DNA of 64,000 nt from Streptomyces sp. NBC_00358 (GCF_036099295.1 NZ_CP107976.1:5518001-5582000); one strand, 5' to 3'. Positions 42,678 through 51,348 are shown, counted from the first letter of the stretch. Numbers and translations are program-made. Notes: a model not told the origin generated them from the letters alone.

Positions 42678-43574
42678 ATGAGGAGCAGTAACCCGGTCTT
42701 CTCGCGACGGGGGTTCAGCCGCGACAACGGCTACGCGGGCTTCAACGCGGCGCCGCAGGCCGGGGGACCCGCTGTCGGCACGCAGGGGAACCCGTACGCC
42801 CAGCAGGGCGGCAACCCCTACGCGCAGAACCCGTACGCGCAGAACCCCTACGCACAGCAGGGCCTTCAGCAGGGCGCTCCGCCGCAGGCCCCGGTCACCA
42901 CCGGCCGGATGACGATGGACGACGTCGTCATGCGTTCGGCCATGACGCTCGGCACCGTCGTCGTCGGCGCCGTCCTGGCCTGGGCGCTGCTGCCGGTCTC
43001 CGCCACGAGCTACGGCCTGGCCATCGGCTCCGCGCTGGTCGCCTTCGTGCTCGCGATGGTGCAGTCCTTCAAGCGCACCGCCTCGCCCGCGCTGATCATC
43101 GGGTACGCCGCCTTCGAAGGCGTCTTCCTCGGGGTCGTCAGCGAGATGTACAACTCGCAGTGGCACGGCGCCCCGTTCCAGGCGGTGCTCGGGACCATGG
43201 CGGTCACCGGCGCCACCCTGCTCGTCTACAAGGCGGGCTGGATCCGGGTGACCGCGCGGTACGCGCGCATCGGTATGACCATCGCCATCGCCTTCGTCGC
43301 CGTCATGGCGGTGAACCTGCTGCTGGTCGTCTTCGGGGTCGCCCCGGACGGCGGACTGCGCAGCAGCGGCCCGCTCGGCGCGATCGTCGGCATCCTGGCG
43401 ATCCTGATCGGCGCGTTCTTCCTGACCCTCGACTTCAAGCAGATCGAGGACGGCATCACCTACGGCGCGCCGAAGGAAGAGGCATGGCTGGCCGCGTTCG
43501 GCCTGACCGTGACCCTCGTGTGGATCTACCTGGAGATGCTGCGACTGGTCGCCATCTTCAGCGGCCGCGACTAG
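42678..43574 (+). CDS. Bax inhibitor-1/YccA family membrane protein with NPYAQ repeats
   Basis: A 298-residue protein. Residues 1-80 are a cytoplasmic Gln/Pro/Tyr tail with NPYAQ repeated four times (GNPYAQQGGNPYAQNPYAQ and one more). From about residue 85 seven predicted membrane helices follow in the Bax1-I pattern, with TASPALIIGYAAFEGVFLG, LDFKQIEDGITYGAPKEEAW and WIYLEMLRLVAI at the end. Family members are membrane channels or leak pathways of uncertain role in bacteria. ATG 42678 follows GGAGGAG. Confidence 0.92.
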   Translation: MRSSNPVFSRRGFSRDNGYAGFNAAPQAGGPAVGTQGNPYAQQGGNPYAQNPYAQNPYAQQGLQQGAPPQAPVTTGRMTMDDVVMRSAMTLGTVVVGAVLAWALLPVSATSYGLAIGSALVAFVLAMVQSFKRTASPALIIGYAAFEGVFLGVVSEMYNSQWHGAPFQAVLGTMAVTGATLLVYKAGWIRVTARYARIGMTIAIAFVAVMAVNLLLVVFGVAPDGGLRSSGPLGAIVGILAILIGAFFLTLDFKQIEDGITYGAPKEEAWLAAFGLTVTLVWIYLEMLRLVAIFSGRD

Positions 43575-43611
43575 CGGCACCGACGGCCTGACCGGCCGTC
43601 ATGTGTGACCT

Positions 43612-43646
43612 GAAGGGCCCGCGAACCACCGGTTCGCGGGCCCTTC
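43612..43646. terminator. Hairpin between convergent genes
   Basis: A 16-bp perfect stem (43612-43627 with 43631-43646) and an ACC loop lie between the Bax1-I gene and the DUF4287 gene. Confidence 0.85.
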
Positions 43647-43680
43647 GTCGTCGGCTGTCTGTCGTGTCGGTGGTGCGCGC

Positions 43681-43911
43681 TCACAGCAGTTTGCGCGCGG
43701 CCCTCCTCAGGTCGTACTCATGGATGATCGCTTTGGCGTGGCCGTACGCGAGGTCGTGCTCGGCGCGGAGCCAGCTGACCTTCTCCTCGAAGCGGAAGAG
43801 GGCGGGGCCTTCGTCGACGGTGCGAAGCCAGTCGGAGATCTCACGACCGGTGCAATGAGGGATGCGGGCGAGCAGGTTGCGATGGGTCTCCTCGGAGAAG
43901 ACTTGGGACAT
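43681..43911 (-). CDS. DUF4287 small protein
   Basis: A 76-residue soluble protein: SEETHRNLLARIPHCTGREI, SWLRAEHDLAYGHAKAIIHE and a basic end RRAARKLL. The pattern of a helical domain with LxxxHxLxxxxAxxIxxE is that of DUF4287, of unknown function. ATG 43911 follows CGGAGG. Confidence 0.85.
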   Translation of the reverse strand: MSQVFSEETHRNLLARIPHCTGREISDWLRTVDEGPALFRFEEKVSWLRAEHDLAYGHAKAIIHEYDLRRAARKLL

Positions 43912-43978
43912 CGGCGCCTCCGAACGCAAAGGGGATGTAAGCCGGTCCTTCACGCCACCGTGCCTGAGGGTTGGGTTG

Positions 43979-44009
43979 TTGGCAACAGTCCCACCGCTGC
44001 GCGTAGTCT
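43979..44009 (+). promoter_or_regulatory. Promoter of leaderless gene at 44016
   Basis: TTGGCA (43979-43984) and TAGTCT (44004-44009) are 19 bases apart. The -10 box ends six bases before the GTG at 44016, so transcription probably begins at or next to the start codon. No ribosome site exists. Confidence 0.5.
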
Positions 44010-44015
44010 CGCGGC

Positions 44016-44327
44016 GTGCTGGATACGACGCCGTTGACCCGTGCCGTGGACCATTTCGCCGACCGGTTGCGGGCCGCGCCGCAGAGCCGCCTGCAACGAG
44101 GTGCGGCAGCCGAGGCACTGGGGCTGGCCAGGGAGTTCGCGCTGCGCACCCAGCGCGTCGAGGACCCGTCGGGGGAGCCCCGGGAGATGCCCGACGCCGG
44201 GATGTTCGCCGCCGCCGACCAAATCACGGTCGCCGCGCACGACTTCGCCCTCGTACTGAAGAACGAGGAGGAACTGGCGGAAGCGGTCACGCTCGTGGCG
44301 GAGGCACAGAAACGCGCCGGGGTCTGA
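44016..44327 (+). CDS. Small helical protein, function unknown (leaderless start)
   Basis: A 103-residue soluble, mostly helical protein: VDHFADRLRAAPQSRLQRGA, ALGLAREFALRTQRVEDPSG and ALVLKNEEELAEAVTLVAEA. I recognise no family. The GTG at 44016 has no ribosome site but lies six bases after a good -10 box, which is how leaderless Streptomyces genes look. Codon bias is strong, so it is real. Confidence 0.78.
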   Translation: MLDTTPLTRAVDHFADRLRAAPQSRLQRGAAAEALGLAREFALRTQRVEDPSGEPREMPDAGMFAAADQITVAAHDFALVLKNEEELAEAVTLVAEAQKRAGV

Positions 44328-44460
44328 TCGGCCGACCGGCTCCTGCGCGGTCGCCCGGTTCCGCGGTGCGGCGCGGCCCCCGCCTCGGAGGAGGGGGCGG
44401 CCGCGGTGAGGCCGTGCGGTTCGCGGACGCGCCGCGCGGGTCAGCGCGACGGCGTGCGGG

Positions 44461-45267
44461 TCACAGCGACGCTATGACGCGGTCCGCCAGGATGTAGACG
44501 TTCTCCTCGCCGAAGGCGAACGTCAGGGCGTACGCGCCCGAGACGCCGGAGCCGCCGAGCAGGACCGGAGTCTGGCCGGCCTCCAGCGCCTTGGCGAGCC
44601 GCAGCGCGGTCTCGCGGTGGCCCGGGGTCATGCACAGGGTCGTACCGTCGGCGAAGACGTAGACGTCGAGGGTGCCGAGCGGGCCGGGGCGGACGTCCGC
44701 CAGCTCCGTACGGGACTCGGCGAGCTCCTCCAGGCAGGCCACCGTGCGTTCGTGGTCGTTGACCACGGGTGACTGGACGGGGACGAAGTCCGGGTGCGAG
44801 GGGTGGCGGCGGCGGGCCGCGGCGAGTTCGGGGGAGTCGCCGGCGGTACCGGTCTGAAGGAACTCCTCCAGGTCCGGTCCTGCCTCGGCGACCGGCTCCA
44901 GGTGGTCGAGGCCCACGAAGTCCGAGTGGCGCGGCAGGAACAGTTCGCTGTCCGGCAGGCCGAGCAGCGACGGCGCGTCGGAGGCGTCACGCGCCTCCTG
45001 CGCGGCCCAGAAGGCCCGCGCCTCGGCGAGTTCCCGCTCCCGCTCCTCGGCGAGCGCCTCGGCCACGGCCGTGCGTATCTCGTCCGCGTCGGCGGATCCA
45101 CGCGCCGCGGGTACGAGACCCCGCAGGGCATCGGCCCGGCTCTGGGCGAGTTCACTGTGCAGGGCTGCGATCTGCCGACGCAGACCCTGCAGGGTGTGCA
45201 GAACGGCGACGCCCACGGCCGCGGTGGCGGCGGTGGTGAGCAGCAAAGCAATCGGCATGGCGCTCAC
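44461..45267 (-). CDS. Membrane-anchored protein with coiled coil, function unknown
   Basis: A 268-residue protein. One N-terminal membrane helix (MPIALLLTTAATAAVGVAVL) is followed by a coiled-coil-like region rich in Ala/Glu/Arg (RRQIAALHSELAQSRADALR and AEERERELAEARAFWAAQEA). A globular end carries DVYVFADGTTLCMTPGHRETALR and ALTFAFGEENVYILADRVI. I recognise no domain. GTG 45267 has GGGAG seven bases before it; ATG 45258 is an alternative. Confidence 0.72.
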   Translation of the reverse strand: MSAMPIALLLTTAATAAVGVAVLHTLQGLRRQIAALHSELAQSRADALRGLVPAARGSADADEIRTAVAEALAEERERELAEARAFWAAQEARDASDAPSLLGLPDSELFLPRHSDFVGLDHLEPVAEAGPDLEEFLQTGTAGDSPELAAARRRHPSHPDFVPVQSPVVNDHERTVACLEELAESRTELADVRPGPLGTLDVYVFADGTTLCMTPGHRETALRLAKALEAGQTPVLLGGSGVSGAYALTFAFGEENVYILADRVIASL

Positions 45268-45550
45268 TGACGTACTCCCGGTTCAAAGTCGGCCCCCGAC
45301 TTCCTACATCAGCTTGAAGGGCGAACCACCAAACTGTCAGTGCGTAACGTCACGAATAGGACAGGACTTTGGGCCTCGGGTTTAACTGTCCAACCACTCT
45401 GACCTGCTGGAATGTCCCCGCGGAGGGACATAGGTCACATCTTGGAGGGGATTGGATCACAAATCGGCCCAGAGGCCCGGTGGTTACGGGCTTCTGGGCC
45501 GATTCGTTCACTCTGGGTTCAACTCCCGTTACGGGAACGGGTCGTCGATG
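45268..45550. other. Intergenic region upstream of the coiled-coil gene
   Basis: Besides the terminator at 45462-45504 it contains the inverted repeat ATGTCCC/GGGACAT (45412-45418, 45425-45431), a candidate operator for the gene at 44461-45267, and a T-arm-like sequence near 45518-45540 that is not a tRNA. Confidence 0.4.
45462..45504 (-). terminator. Terminator after thiolase gene
   Basis: An 18-bp stem (45462-45479 with 45487-45504, one G-U pair) with a 7-base loop lies downstream of the thiolase stop on the minus strand. Confidence 0.8.
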
Positions 45551-46771
45551 TCAGCTCAGGCGCTCGATGACCATGGCCATTCCCTGGCCGCCGCCGACGC
45601 ACATGGTCTCCAGCCCGAACTGCTTGTCGTGGAACTGGAGGCTGTTGATGAGCGTGCCGGTGATGCGGGCGCCGGTCATGCCGAAGGGGTGGCCGACGGC
45701 GATGGCGCCGCCGTTCACGTTCAGCTTGTCCAGCGGGATGTTCAGGTCGCGGTAGCTCGGGATCACCTGGGCGGCGAAGGCCTCGTTGATCTCGAACAGG
45801 TCGATGTCGTCGACGGTGAGACCGGCGCGGCTGAGCGCCTGCTTGCTGGCCTCCACCGGGCCGAGGCCCATGATCTCGGGGGAGAGGCCGGTGACGCCGG
45901 TGGAGACGATGCGGGCGAGCGGGGTCAGGCCGAGCTCGCGGGCCTTCGTGTCGGACATGATCACGAGGGCGGCGGCGCCGTCGTTCAGCGGGCAGCAGTT
46001 GGCCGCGGTGACCATGCCGTCGGGGCGGAAGACCGGCTTGAGGCCCTGGACGCCCTCCAGCGTCACACCCGCGCGCGGGCCGTCGTCCGTGCTGACGACC
46101 GTTCCGTCCGGGGTCGTGATCGGGGTGATCTCGCGCTCCCAGAAGCCGTTCTTGACGGCTTCCTCGGCGAGGTTCTGCGAGCGCACGCCGAACTCGTCCA
46201 TGTCCTGGCGGGTGACGCCCTTGAGGCGGGCCAGGTTCTCGGCGGTCTGGCCCATCGCGATGTACGCGTCCGGGACCAGGCTGTCCTCGCGCGGGTCGTG
46301 CCAGCTCGAACCCTCCGACTGCGCGACTTCGAGCGTGCGGGCCTCGGCGTCGGCGAAGAGGGGGTTGTGCGTGTCGGGCATGCCGTCGGAGGTGCCCTTG
46401 ACGGACCGCGACACCATCTCGACGCCGGCCGAGATGAAGACGTCGCCCTCGCCCGCCTTGATGGCGTGCAGGGCCATGCGGGAGGTCTGAAGGGAGGAGG
46501 AACAGTAGCGGGTGATGGTGCAGCCCGGGAGGTGGTCCATCCCCATCTGCACGGCCACGATGCGGCCGAGGTTGTGGCCCTGCTCGCCGCCGGGGAGGCC
46601 GCAGCCGAGCATCAGGTCGTCGATGAGCTTCGGGTCCAGCTCGGGGACCTTGGCGAGGGCGGCCTGGATGATCGTGGCGGTCAGGTCGTCGGGGCGCACG
46701 TCCTTCAGGGAGCCCTTGAAGGCGCGGCCGATCGGGGAGCGGGTGGCTGAGACGATCACGGCTTCGGGCAT
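45551..46771 (-). CDS. Acetyl-CoA C-acetyltransferase (thiolase)
   Basis: A 406-residue thiolase II that condenses or cleaves acyl-CoA. The active-site Cys region reads CTITRYCSSSLQTSRMALHA (about residue 90), the substrate and active-site blocks are INEAFAAQVIPSYRDLNIP and NVNGGAIAVGHPFGMTGAR, and the second Cys is in METMCVGGGQGMAMV (written LETMCVGGGQG in the sequence). These match the thiolase family in full. It acts in beta-oxidation or in acetoacetyl-CoA formation; context does not decide. It is a single-gene transcript with a terminator behind and a palindrome AAGCGCTT ahead (46878-46885). Confidence 0.95.
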   Translation of the reverse strand: MPEAVIVSATRSPIGRAFKGSLKDVRPDDLTATIIQAALAKVPELDPKLIDDLMLGCGLPGGEQGHNLGRIVAVQMGMDHLPGCTITRYCSSSLQTSRMALHAIKAGEGDVFISAGVEMVSRSVKGTSDGMPDTHNPLFADAEARTLEVAQSEGSSWHDPREDSLVPDAYIAMGQTAENLARLKGVTRQDMDEFGVRSQNLAEEAVKNGFWEREITPITTPDGTVVSTDDGPRAGVTLEGVQGLKPVFRPDGMVTAANCCPLNDGAAALVIMSDTKARELGLTPLARIVSTGVTGLSPEIMGLGPVEASKQALSRAGLTVDDIDLFEINEAFAAQVIPSYRDLNIPLDKLNVNGGAIAVGHPFGMTGARITGTLINSLQFHDKQFGLETMCVGGGQGMAMVIERLS

Positions 46772-46877
46772 CACGGCTCCATTGGCGTACGGGAAGTGTG
46801 CAGGGCTGATTGGGAAGTTACCCGCACGTACCGTCGAGGTCACCGGTCTGGGTGTGTGACACCGGCCGCACTTTTCT

Positions 46878-46885
46878 AAGCGCTT
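46878..46885. promoter_or_regulatory. Palindrome AAGCGCTT upstream of thiolase
   Basis: It lies in TCTAAGCGCTTGCTTTT, A/T-rich for this genome, 107 bases before the thiolase start. Similar short palindromes are used by TetR-type fatty-acid regulators; this is only a candidate. Confidence 0.3.
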
Positions 46886-47013
46886 GCTTTTCTCTGGCGG
46901 GGGCGCCTTTTGGGGGTGGTCCGTTGCGCGGGGCCCGGTGAGGGGGCGGGCCCCCTCTGACCTCCCCTTTCCTGGGGCTCTGCCCCAGACCCCGCTCCTC
47001 AAACGCCGGAGCG

Positions 47014-47330
47014 GCTGAATCCGGGCTCCGCCCCACCCCCGCTCGTCGAGCGGCGGAGGCCCTGAATCCGGGTCCTGCCCCGCCCCCGCCCCTCAAGCGC
47101 CGGAGGGGCTGAATCCGGGCTTCGCCCCACCCTCGCTCGTCCGCTCGTCGAGTGGCGGAAGGGCTGAATCCGGGTCCTGCCCCCCGCCCCCGCTCGTCGA
47201 GTGGCGGAGGCGCTGAATTCGGGTCCTGCCCCCGCCCCCGCTCCTCCAAGCGCCGGAGGGGCTGAATCCGGGCTTCGCCCTTGCCCCGCGCCTCAAGCGC
47301 CGGAGGGGCTGGTTCTTCGCCGGCCGGGGC
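47014..47330. repeat. Tandem repeat array, about 48-bp unit, six to seven copies
   Basis: Units begin CTGAATCCGGG at 47014, 47062, 47109, 47164, 47213 and 47262, with a degenerate seventh at 47310; spacings are 48, 47, 55, 49, 49 and 48. Units alternate between GGGCTCCGCCCC/GGGCTTCGCCC and GGGTCCTGCCCC in one half, and CTCGTCGAGCGGCGGAG or CTCAAGCGCCGGAG in the other. Each unit can form one small GGGC-TTCG-CCC hairpin and one CTCC/GGAG hairpin. It resembles dispersed Streptomyces intergenic repeats that contain GCTCCTCAAACGCCGGAG. The gap 46772-47590 holds no gene. Confidence 0.85.
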
Positions 47331-47439
47331 TGGATTTCGGTCCCGCTTCTCGGGCGCCCGCTTCTCTGATGCCGGCCGAGGTGACGGGGTCAGGGGCGCG
47401 GGGAACTGCGCGACCAGCCCCCACGCACCCGCGGCCGGG

Positions 47440-47590
47440 AACGCGCCCTCCCGTCCCGGGACCGTCCCCGGAGCCCGGAGCCCGGAGCTCAGGGGGCGCA
47501 ACACGGCGCTCGGAGCGCGGTGCCCAGAGCCCGGGGGGCGGAGCCCGGAGCTCCGGGGATGGTCCCGGGGCGGGCCGGGACGGGTCGGGG
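47440..47590. repeat. CCGGAGC-rich low-complexity region
   Basis: Repeated GAGCCCGGAG units (for example at about 47469-47485 and 47529-47555) interspersed with CCCGGGG runs. It lies between the 48-bp array and the SGNH hydrolase stop. No gene. Confidence 0.5.
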
Positions 47591-48619
47591 TCAGGGGGAC
47601 GGGGTTGGGGCCGGGTCTGTGGCGGGGAGGCGGTGGCGGCGGCGGCGTTTGAGGAGGGCCCAGGGGCCGCGAGGGCCGGTGGGCATGGCGGCCGCGACCT
47701 CCGTGCCGGGCTCGGACGCGGCCTCCGCGGCCGCACGGGCGACCGGCAGGAAACCCTCGTGCCGCGAGACGTCCGGACGCTCCTCCTCGGCCGGCCAGAG
47801 GCCCAGCGCCGCACAGACCGTGGGCAGGAGCGCCATGGCGGCCGTGGCGTACCCCTCCGCCGAGGGATGGTAGTGATCGGGGCCGAACAGCTCGCGCGGG
47901 TTCGCCTCGAACTCGGGGCCCAGCAGGTCGCCCAGCGACACCGTGCGGCCGCCCTGCTCCACCGTCCCGATCGTCTGGGCGGCGGCCAGCTGGCGGGAGG
48001 CGCGCCGGGCCAGCCAGCGCAGCGGCTGCTGGACCTGCTCGACCGTGCCCAGGTCGGGACACGTGCCGACGACCACCTCCGCGCCGGCGGTGCGCAGCCG
48101 CCGTACCGCCGCCGACAGGTGCCGTACGGAACGTGTCGGCGGCATCCGGTGCGTCACGTCGTTCGCGCCGATCATGATCACGCAGATGTCGGGCAGTCGG
48201 GCGGTGTCCGTGAGGGCGAGCGCGACCTGGCGGTCCAGGTCGTCCGACTGGGCGCCCGGCAGGGCCACATTGCACAGCTCCACCGGCCGCTCGGCCACCG
48301 CCGCGAGCCCGGAGGACAGCAGCGCGCCCGGCGTCTGTCGGGCCCGCCGCACCCCCTGTCCCGCCGCCGTCGAGTCGCCGAGCATCGTCAGGCGCAGCGG
48401 GGGTTCGTCAGCGGGGGCACCGGTGTAGTCGTACCCGTAGAGACCGTCCGCGCGCGGGGCGTAGGGAGCGTGCCCGTTGCCCACATGCCGCTTCGCGAGC
48501 TGCACCTCGGCCAGCACCAGGCCGACGGCCGCCGCACCCACCAGTCCGACCCCGCCCCCGCCGTACGCCGCGCCCGCAGCGATCCGCCGGGCCACCCGCG
48601 CCCTCGACATGCTCGACAT
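47591..48619 (-). CDS. SGNH/GDSL hydrolase, exported or membrane-anchored
   Basis: A 342-residue protein. An N-terminal hydrophobic region (AAGAAYGGGGVGLVGAAAVG) is a signal or anchor. The hydrolase has block I RLTMLGDSTAAGQGVRRA with the nucleophile Ser, the Gly in ALPGAQSDDL, the GxND block MIGANDVTH and the catalytic Asp/His in FGPDHYHPSAEGY. Such enzymes cleave esters (lipids, acetyl groups on polysaccharides). The C-terminus adds a Pro/Arg tail. ATG 48619 is 11 bases after AAGGAGG; ATG 48610 is an alternative. Confidence 0.9.
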   Translation of the reverse strand: MSSMSRARVARRIAAGAAYGGGGVGLVGAAAVGLVLAEVQLAKRHVGNGHAPYAPRADGLYGYDYTGAPADEPPLRLTMLGDSTAAGQGVRRARQTPGALLSSGLAAVAERPVELCNVALPGAQSDDLDRQVALALTDTARLPDICVIMIGANDVTHRMPPTRSVRHLSAAVRRLRTAGAEVVVGTCPDLGTVEQVQQPLRWLARRASRQLAAAQTIGTVEQGGRTVSLGDLLGPEFEANPRELFGPDHYHPSAEGYATAAMALLPTVCAALGLWPAEEERPDVSRHEGFLPVARAAAEAASEPGTEVAAAMPTGPRGPWALLKRRRRHRLPATDPAPTPSP

Positions 48620-48763
48620 CCGTCGCCGCCACCTCCTTGTAGCCGTACAACCACTGCTTGCCCCGAAGAGCGGGTGGGCCAATCTCAACGGCGCGTGAAC
48701 GAGCGTTCAGGGCCGTAGGCTGACGGGACCATTCCTGTTGAAAACGCAGCTCCGGAGACAACG

Positions 48764-50158
48764 GTGCAATTCCACGACTCGATGATCAGTCTCGTCGGCA
48801 ACACCCCGCTGGTGAGGCTCAACAACGTGACCGCGGGCATCCAGGCGACCGTCCTGGCGAAGGTCGAGTACTTCAACCCCGGCGGATCCGTGAAGGACCG
48901 CATTGCCATGCGCATGATCGAGGCCGCGGAGGAGAGCGGCGACCTCAAGCCCGGCGGCACGATCGTCGAGCCGACCAGTGGGAACACCGGTGTGGGGCTC
49001 GCCATCGTGGCGCAGCAGAAGGGGTACCACTGCATCTTCGTGTGCCCCGACAAGGTCTCCACGGACAAGATCAACGTGATGCGCGCGTACGGGGCCGAGG
49101 TCGTGGTCTGCCCCACCGCCGTCGACCCGGAGCACCCGGACTCGTACTACAACGTCTCCGACCGGCTGGTCCGGGAGACCCCGGGGGCCTGGAAGCCCGA
49201 CCAGTACTCGAACCCGAACAACCCCCTGTCGCACTATCACTCGACCGGCCCCGAGCTGTGGGAGCAGACGGAGGGGAAGATCACCCACTTCGTCGCGGGT
49301 GTGGGCACCGGCGGCACGATCTCCGGTACCGGCCGGTATCTGAAGGACGCCAGCGACGGCAAGGTGCAGGTCGTCGGCGCCGACCCCGAGGGGTCCGTGT
49401 ACTCCGGCGGCTCGGGCCGCCCGTACCTGGTCGAGGGCGTCGGTGAGGACTTCTGGCCGACCGCGTACGACCGTACGGTCGCGGACGAGATCGTCGCCGT
49501 GTCCGACAAGGACTCCTTCCAGATGACGCGCCGCCTGGCCAAGGAGGAGGGCCTGCTCGTCGGCGGCTCCTGCGGCATGGCCGTGGTCGCCGCGCTGCGG
49601 GTCGCCGAGCGCCTCGGCCCCGACGACGTCGTGGTCGTACTGCTCCCCGACAGCGGGCGCGGCTACCTCAGCAAGATCTTCAACGACGAGTGGATGGCCG
49701 ACTACGGCTTCCTGGAGGACGCCGGTCCGAGCGCCCGGGTCGCCGACGTGCTGAACGACAAGGCGGGGGCCACGATCCCCTCGCTCGTCCACATGCACCC
49801 GGAGGAGACCGTCGGCGAGGCGATCGAGGTGCTGCGCGAGTACGGCGTCTCGCAGATGCCGATCGTCAAGCCGGGCGCCGGTCACCCGGACGTGATGGCC
49901 GCCGAGGTCATCGGGTCGGTCGTGGAGCGCGAGCTGCTCGACGCGCTGTTCACCAAGCGGGCCTCCCTGGAGGACCCGCTGGAGAAGCACATGTCGTCGC
50001 CGCTGCCGCAGGTCGGTTCCGGTGAGCCGGTCGCCGACCTGATGTCCGTGCTCGGTCGTGCCGACGCCGCGATCGTGCTCGTCGAGGGCAAGCCCACCGG
50101 TGTCGTCAGCCGGCAGGACCTCCTCTCCTTCCTGGCCAAGGGCGGCATCAGGGCGTAG
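48764..50158 (+). CDS. Cystathionine beta-synthase
   Basis: A 464-residue PLP enzyme that joins homocysteine and serine to cystathionine, the first step of transsulfuration. It starts QFHDSMISLVGNTPLVRLNN; the PLP lysine lies in FNPGGSVKDRIAMRM (about residue 44), SGNTGVGLAIVAQQKGY binds the substrate carboxylate and GTGGTISGTGRYL the phosphate. Two CBS domains follow (about 330-390 and 400-460) and may bind adenosine ligands for regulation. These make it CBS rather than cysteine synthase. GTG 48764 is used. The gene starts in a 145-base gap from the divergent hydrolase. Confidence 0.94.
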   Translation: MQFHDSMISLVGNTPLVRLNNVTAGIQATVLAKVEYFNPGGSVKDRIAMRMIEAAEESGDLKPGGTIVEPTSGNTGVGLAIVAQQKGYHCIFVCPDKVSTDKINVMRAYGAEVVVCPTAVDPEHPDSYYNVSDRLVRETPGAWKPDQYSNPNNPLSHYHSTGPELWEQTEGKITHFVAGVGTGGTISGTGRYLKDASDGKVQVVGADPEGSVYSGGSGRPYLVEGVGEDFWPTAYDRTVADEIVAVSDKDSFQMTRRLAKEEGLLVGGSCGMAVVAALRVAERLGPDDVVVVLLPDSGRGYLSKIFNDEWMADYGFLEDAGPSARVADVLNDKAGATIPSLVHMHPEETVGEAIEVLREYGVSQMPIVKPGAGHPDVMAAEVIGSVVERELLDALFTKRASLEDPLEKHMSSPLPQVGSGEPVADLMSVLGRADAAIVLVEGKPTGVVSRQDLLSFLAKGGIRA

Positions 50159-50668
50159 TCGGCGGGACCGCGCGGGTGGCGCACGGACGGCGGTCGAGGG
50201 CGGTGCCGGGCGCATGACGTCCGGTTCTTCCGGCCCGGAGCGGGAAATTTGTTCGAAGTGTCGGGTCCGTGTGGATCTTCGAGCACCGGCCGGGGCGAAC
50301 TTCGCGGAAGTGGTACGAGCGCGTCACGTCCGCGCAGCACTCGCTTAACACGGGTCCGGCACATTAGTGGGTGTCGGCAGGGCGGGAGCGGCTCCCCGCC
50401 CCGGCCGACGACAGAACGGCGCCAAGGACCTCCGGAGCGGCTCCCGGACCTCCATGGACGCCTGGACGCGCAAGCCCGGTCCTGACCCGGCCCGCGTCGC
50501 TCGCGGGGACCGCCGTCGTCCCGCCCCCCTTCACCGGGGGTGCGGCGGTCCCCGCGCAACACGTCGAAGGGCCCGGCACGTGTCTCACGTGCCGGGCCCT
50601 TTCGTGTGCCCGTACGGTCCGGGACGGCTTCTCCTCGCCGTCCCGGTCCTCCAGGATCCTCCGGGCCG
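50159..50668. other. Intergenic region after cystathionine beta-synthase
   Basis: No gene is supported over 510 bases. A short plus-strand frame at 50214 contains CSKC but its codon use is not Streptomyces-like. TTGTTCGAAG at 50249 and a CTTAACAC/TTAGTG stretch near 50343-50370 are less GC-rich than the rest. The only clear element is the hairpin at 50567-50601. Confidence 0.4.
50567..50601. terminator. Hairpin terminator between convergent genes
   Basis: A 16-bp perfect stem (50567-50582 with 50586-50601), a TCT loop and TTT after it on the plus strand; the complement gives a weaker tract on the minus strand. Confidence 0.8.
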
Positions 50669-51106
50669 CTAGTCCTCCCAGTCCGATTCCGGGCGGCTCT
50701 TGCGGCGGCCGAAGAAGTTCGGTGAGAGGCGCGCCGCCTGGACCACGTTCACGCCCACGATGCCGCCCCAGGCGACGAGCAGTCCGGGCAGGTGCGCGAT
50801 TCCGCCGCCGATCGCGGACAGCGGGACCGCGAGGACGAGCGAGACGATCCCGAAGCCGAACCGTTCGCCCCACGAGTCGGACGACTGGGGCGAACGCGTG
50901 CCGCGCGCCACCACCATCTGCTGTTCGGCCAGCCGGCGCCGCACCCGGCGGTCGACCGAGCCGTCGAGGCGCTGCTCGACCTTCTCCAGGAACGAGTCGA
51001 CCAGCGCGGACTCGTACTCGTCGCCGAGCTCCCTGCGCGCGTGCAGGGTGGCGTTGAGTTCCTTCTTCAGTTCCGCGTCGTCGTGGCGGGCTTCGCTACC
51101 GGTCAT
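50669..51106 (-). CDS. Small membrane protein, function unknown
   Basis: A 145-residue protein. Residues 1-60 are charged and helical (DDAELKKELNATLHARRELG, DRRVRRRLAEQQMVVARG). Two membrane helices follow (FGIVSLVLAVPLSAIGGGIA and LLVAWGGIVGVNVVQAARL) and a basic end with FFGRRKSRPESDWED. I recognise no named domain; integral-membrane proteins of this layout are common in Streptomyces. ATG 51106 follows GTGAAAGGC; support is moderate. Confidence 0.75.
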   Translation of the reverse strand: MTGSEARHDDAELKKELNATLHARRELGDEYESALVDSFLEKVEQRLDGSVDRRVRRRLAEQQMVVARGTRSPQSSDSWGERFGFGIVSLVLAVPLSAIGGGIAHLPGLLVAWGGIVGVNVVQAARLSPNFFGRRKSRPESDWED

Positions 51107-51348
51107 GCCTTTCACGGTAGGCAGCGGAGGCCCGCGGGGCACTGGGGATAGCCCCCCTGTTGGCGCTGGGCCGAACCCCCGGCGGGCGCCCCTTGCCGGT
51201 CTGCATATCGTCATGCAGAGTTCTGGTTACCTGAATAGACCTGAGGAGACCGAAGAGGCCACCTGAGGAGAAGGGTGTGCGCGTGGCGTCGTCCCGGCAC
51301 CGATGCGATGAAGGCGGTCGAGGAGTCCTGGTGGAGGGGGAGCACGTC

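Noticed and set aside
45505..45545. tRNA-like 3' part with a GGGTTCAACTCCC T-arm
   Set aside because: No matching acceptor 5' strand or anticodon stem exists upstream; the segment is explained by the small palindrome TCCCGTTACGGGA beside the thiolase terminator.
47014..47330. CRISPR-like array
   Set aside because: The repeats are contiguous with no unique spacers and there are no cas genes.
50214..50348. Small plus-strand frame with CSKC motif after cystathionine beta-synthase
   Set aside because: Third-position GC is low, only one CxxC pair exists and no ribosome site is seen.
51277..51348. Longer start of the RpiR regulator at GTG 51277
   Set aside because: It adds 24 unconserved residues and lacks a good ribosome site; ATG 51349 has GGAGGGGG at the right distance.
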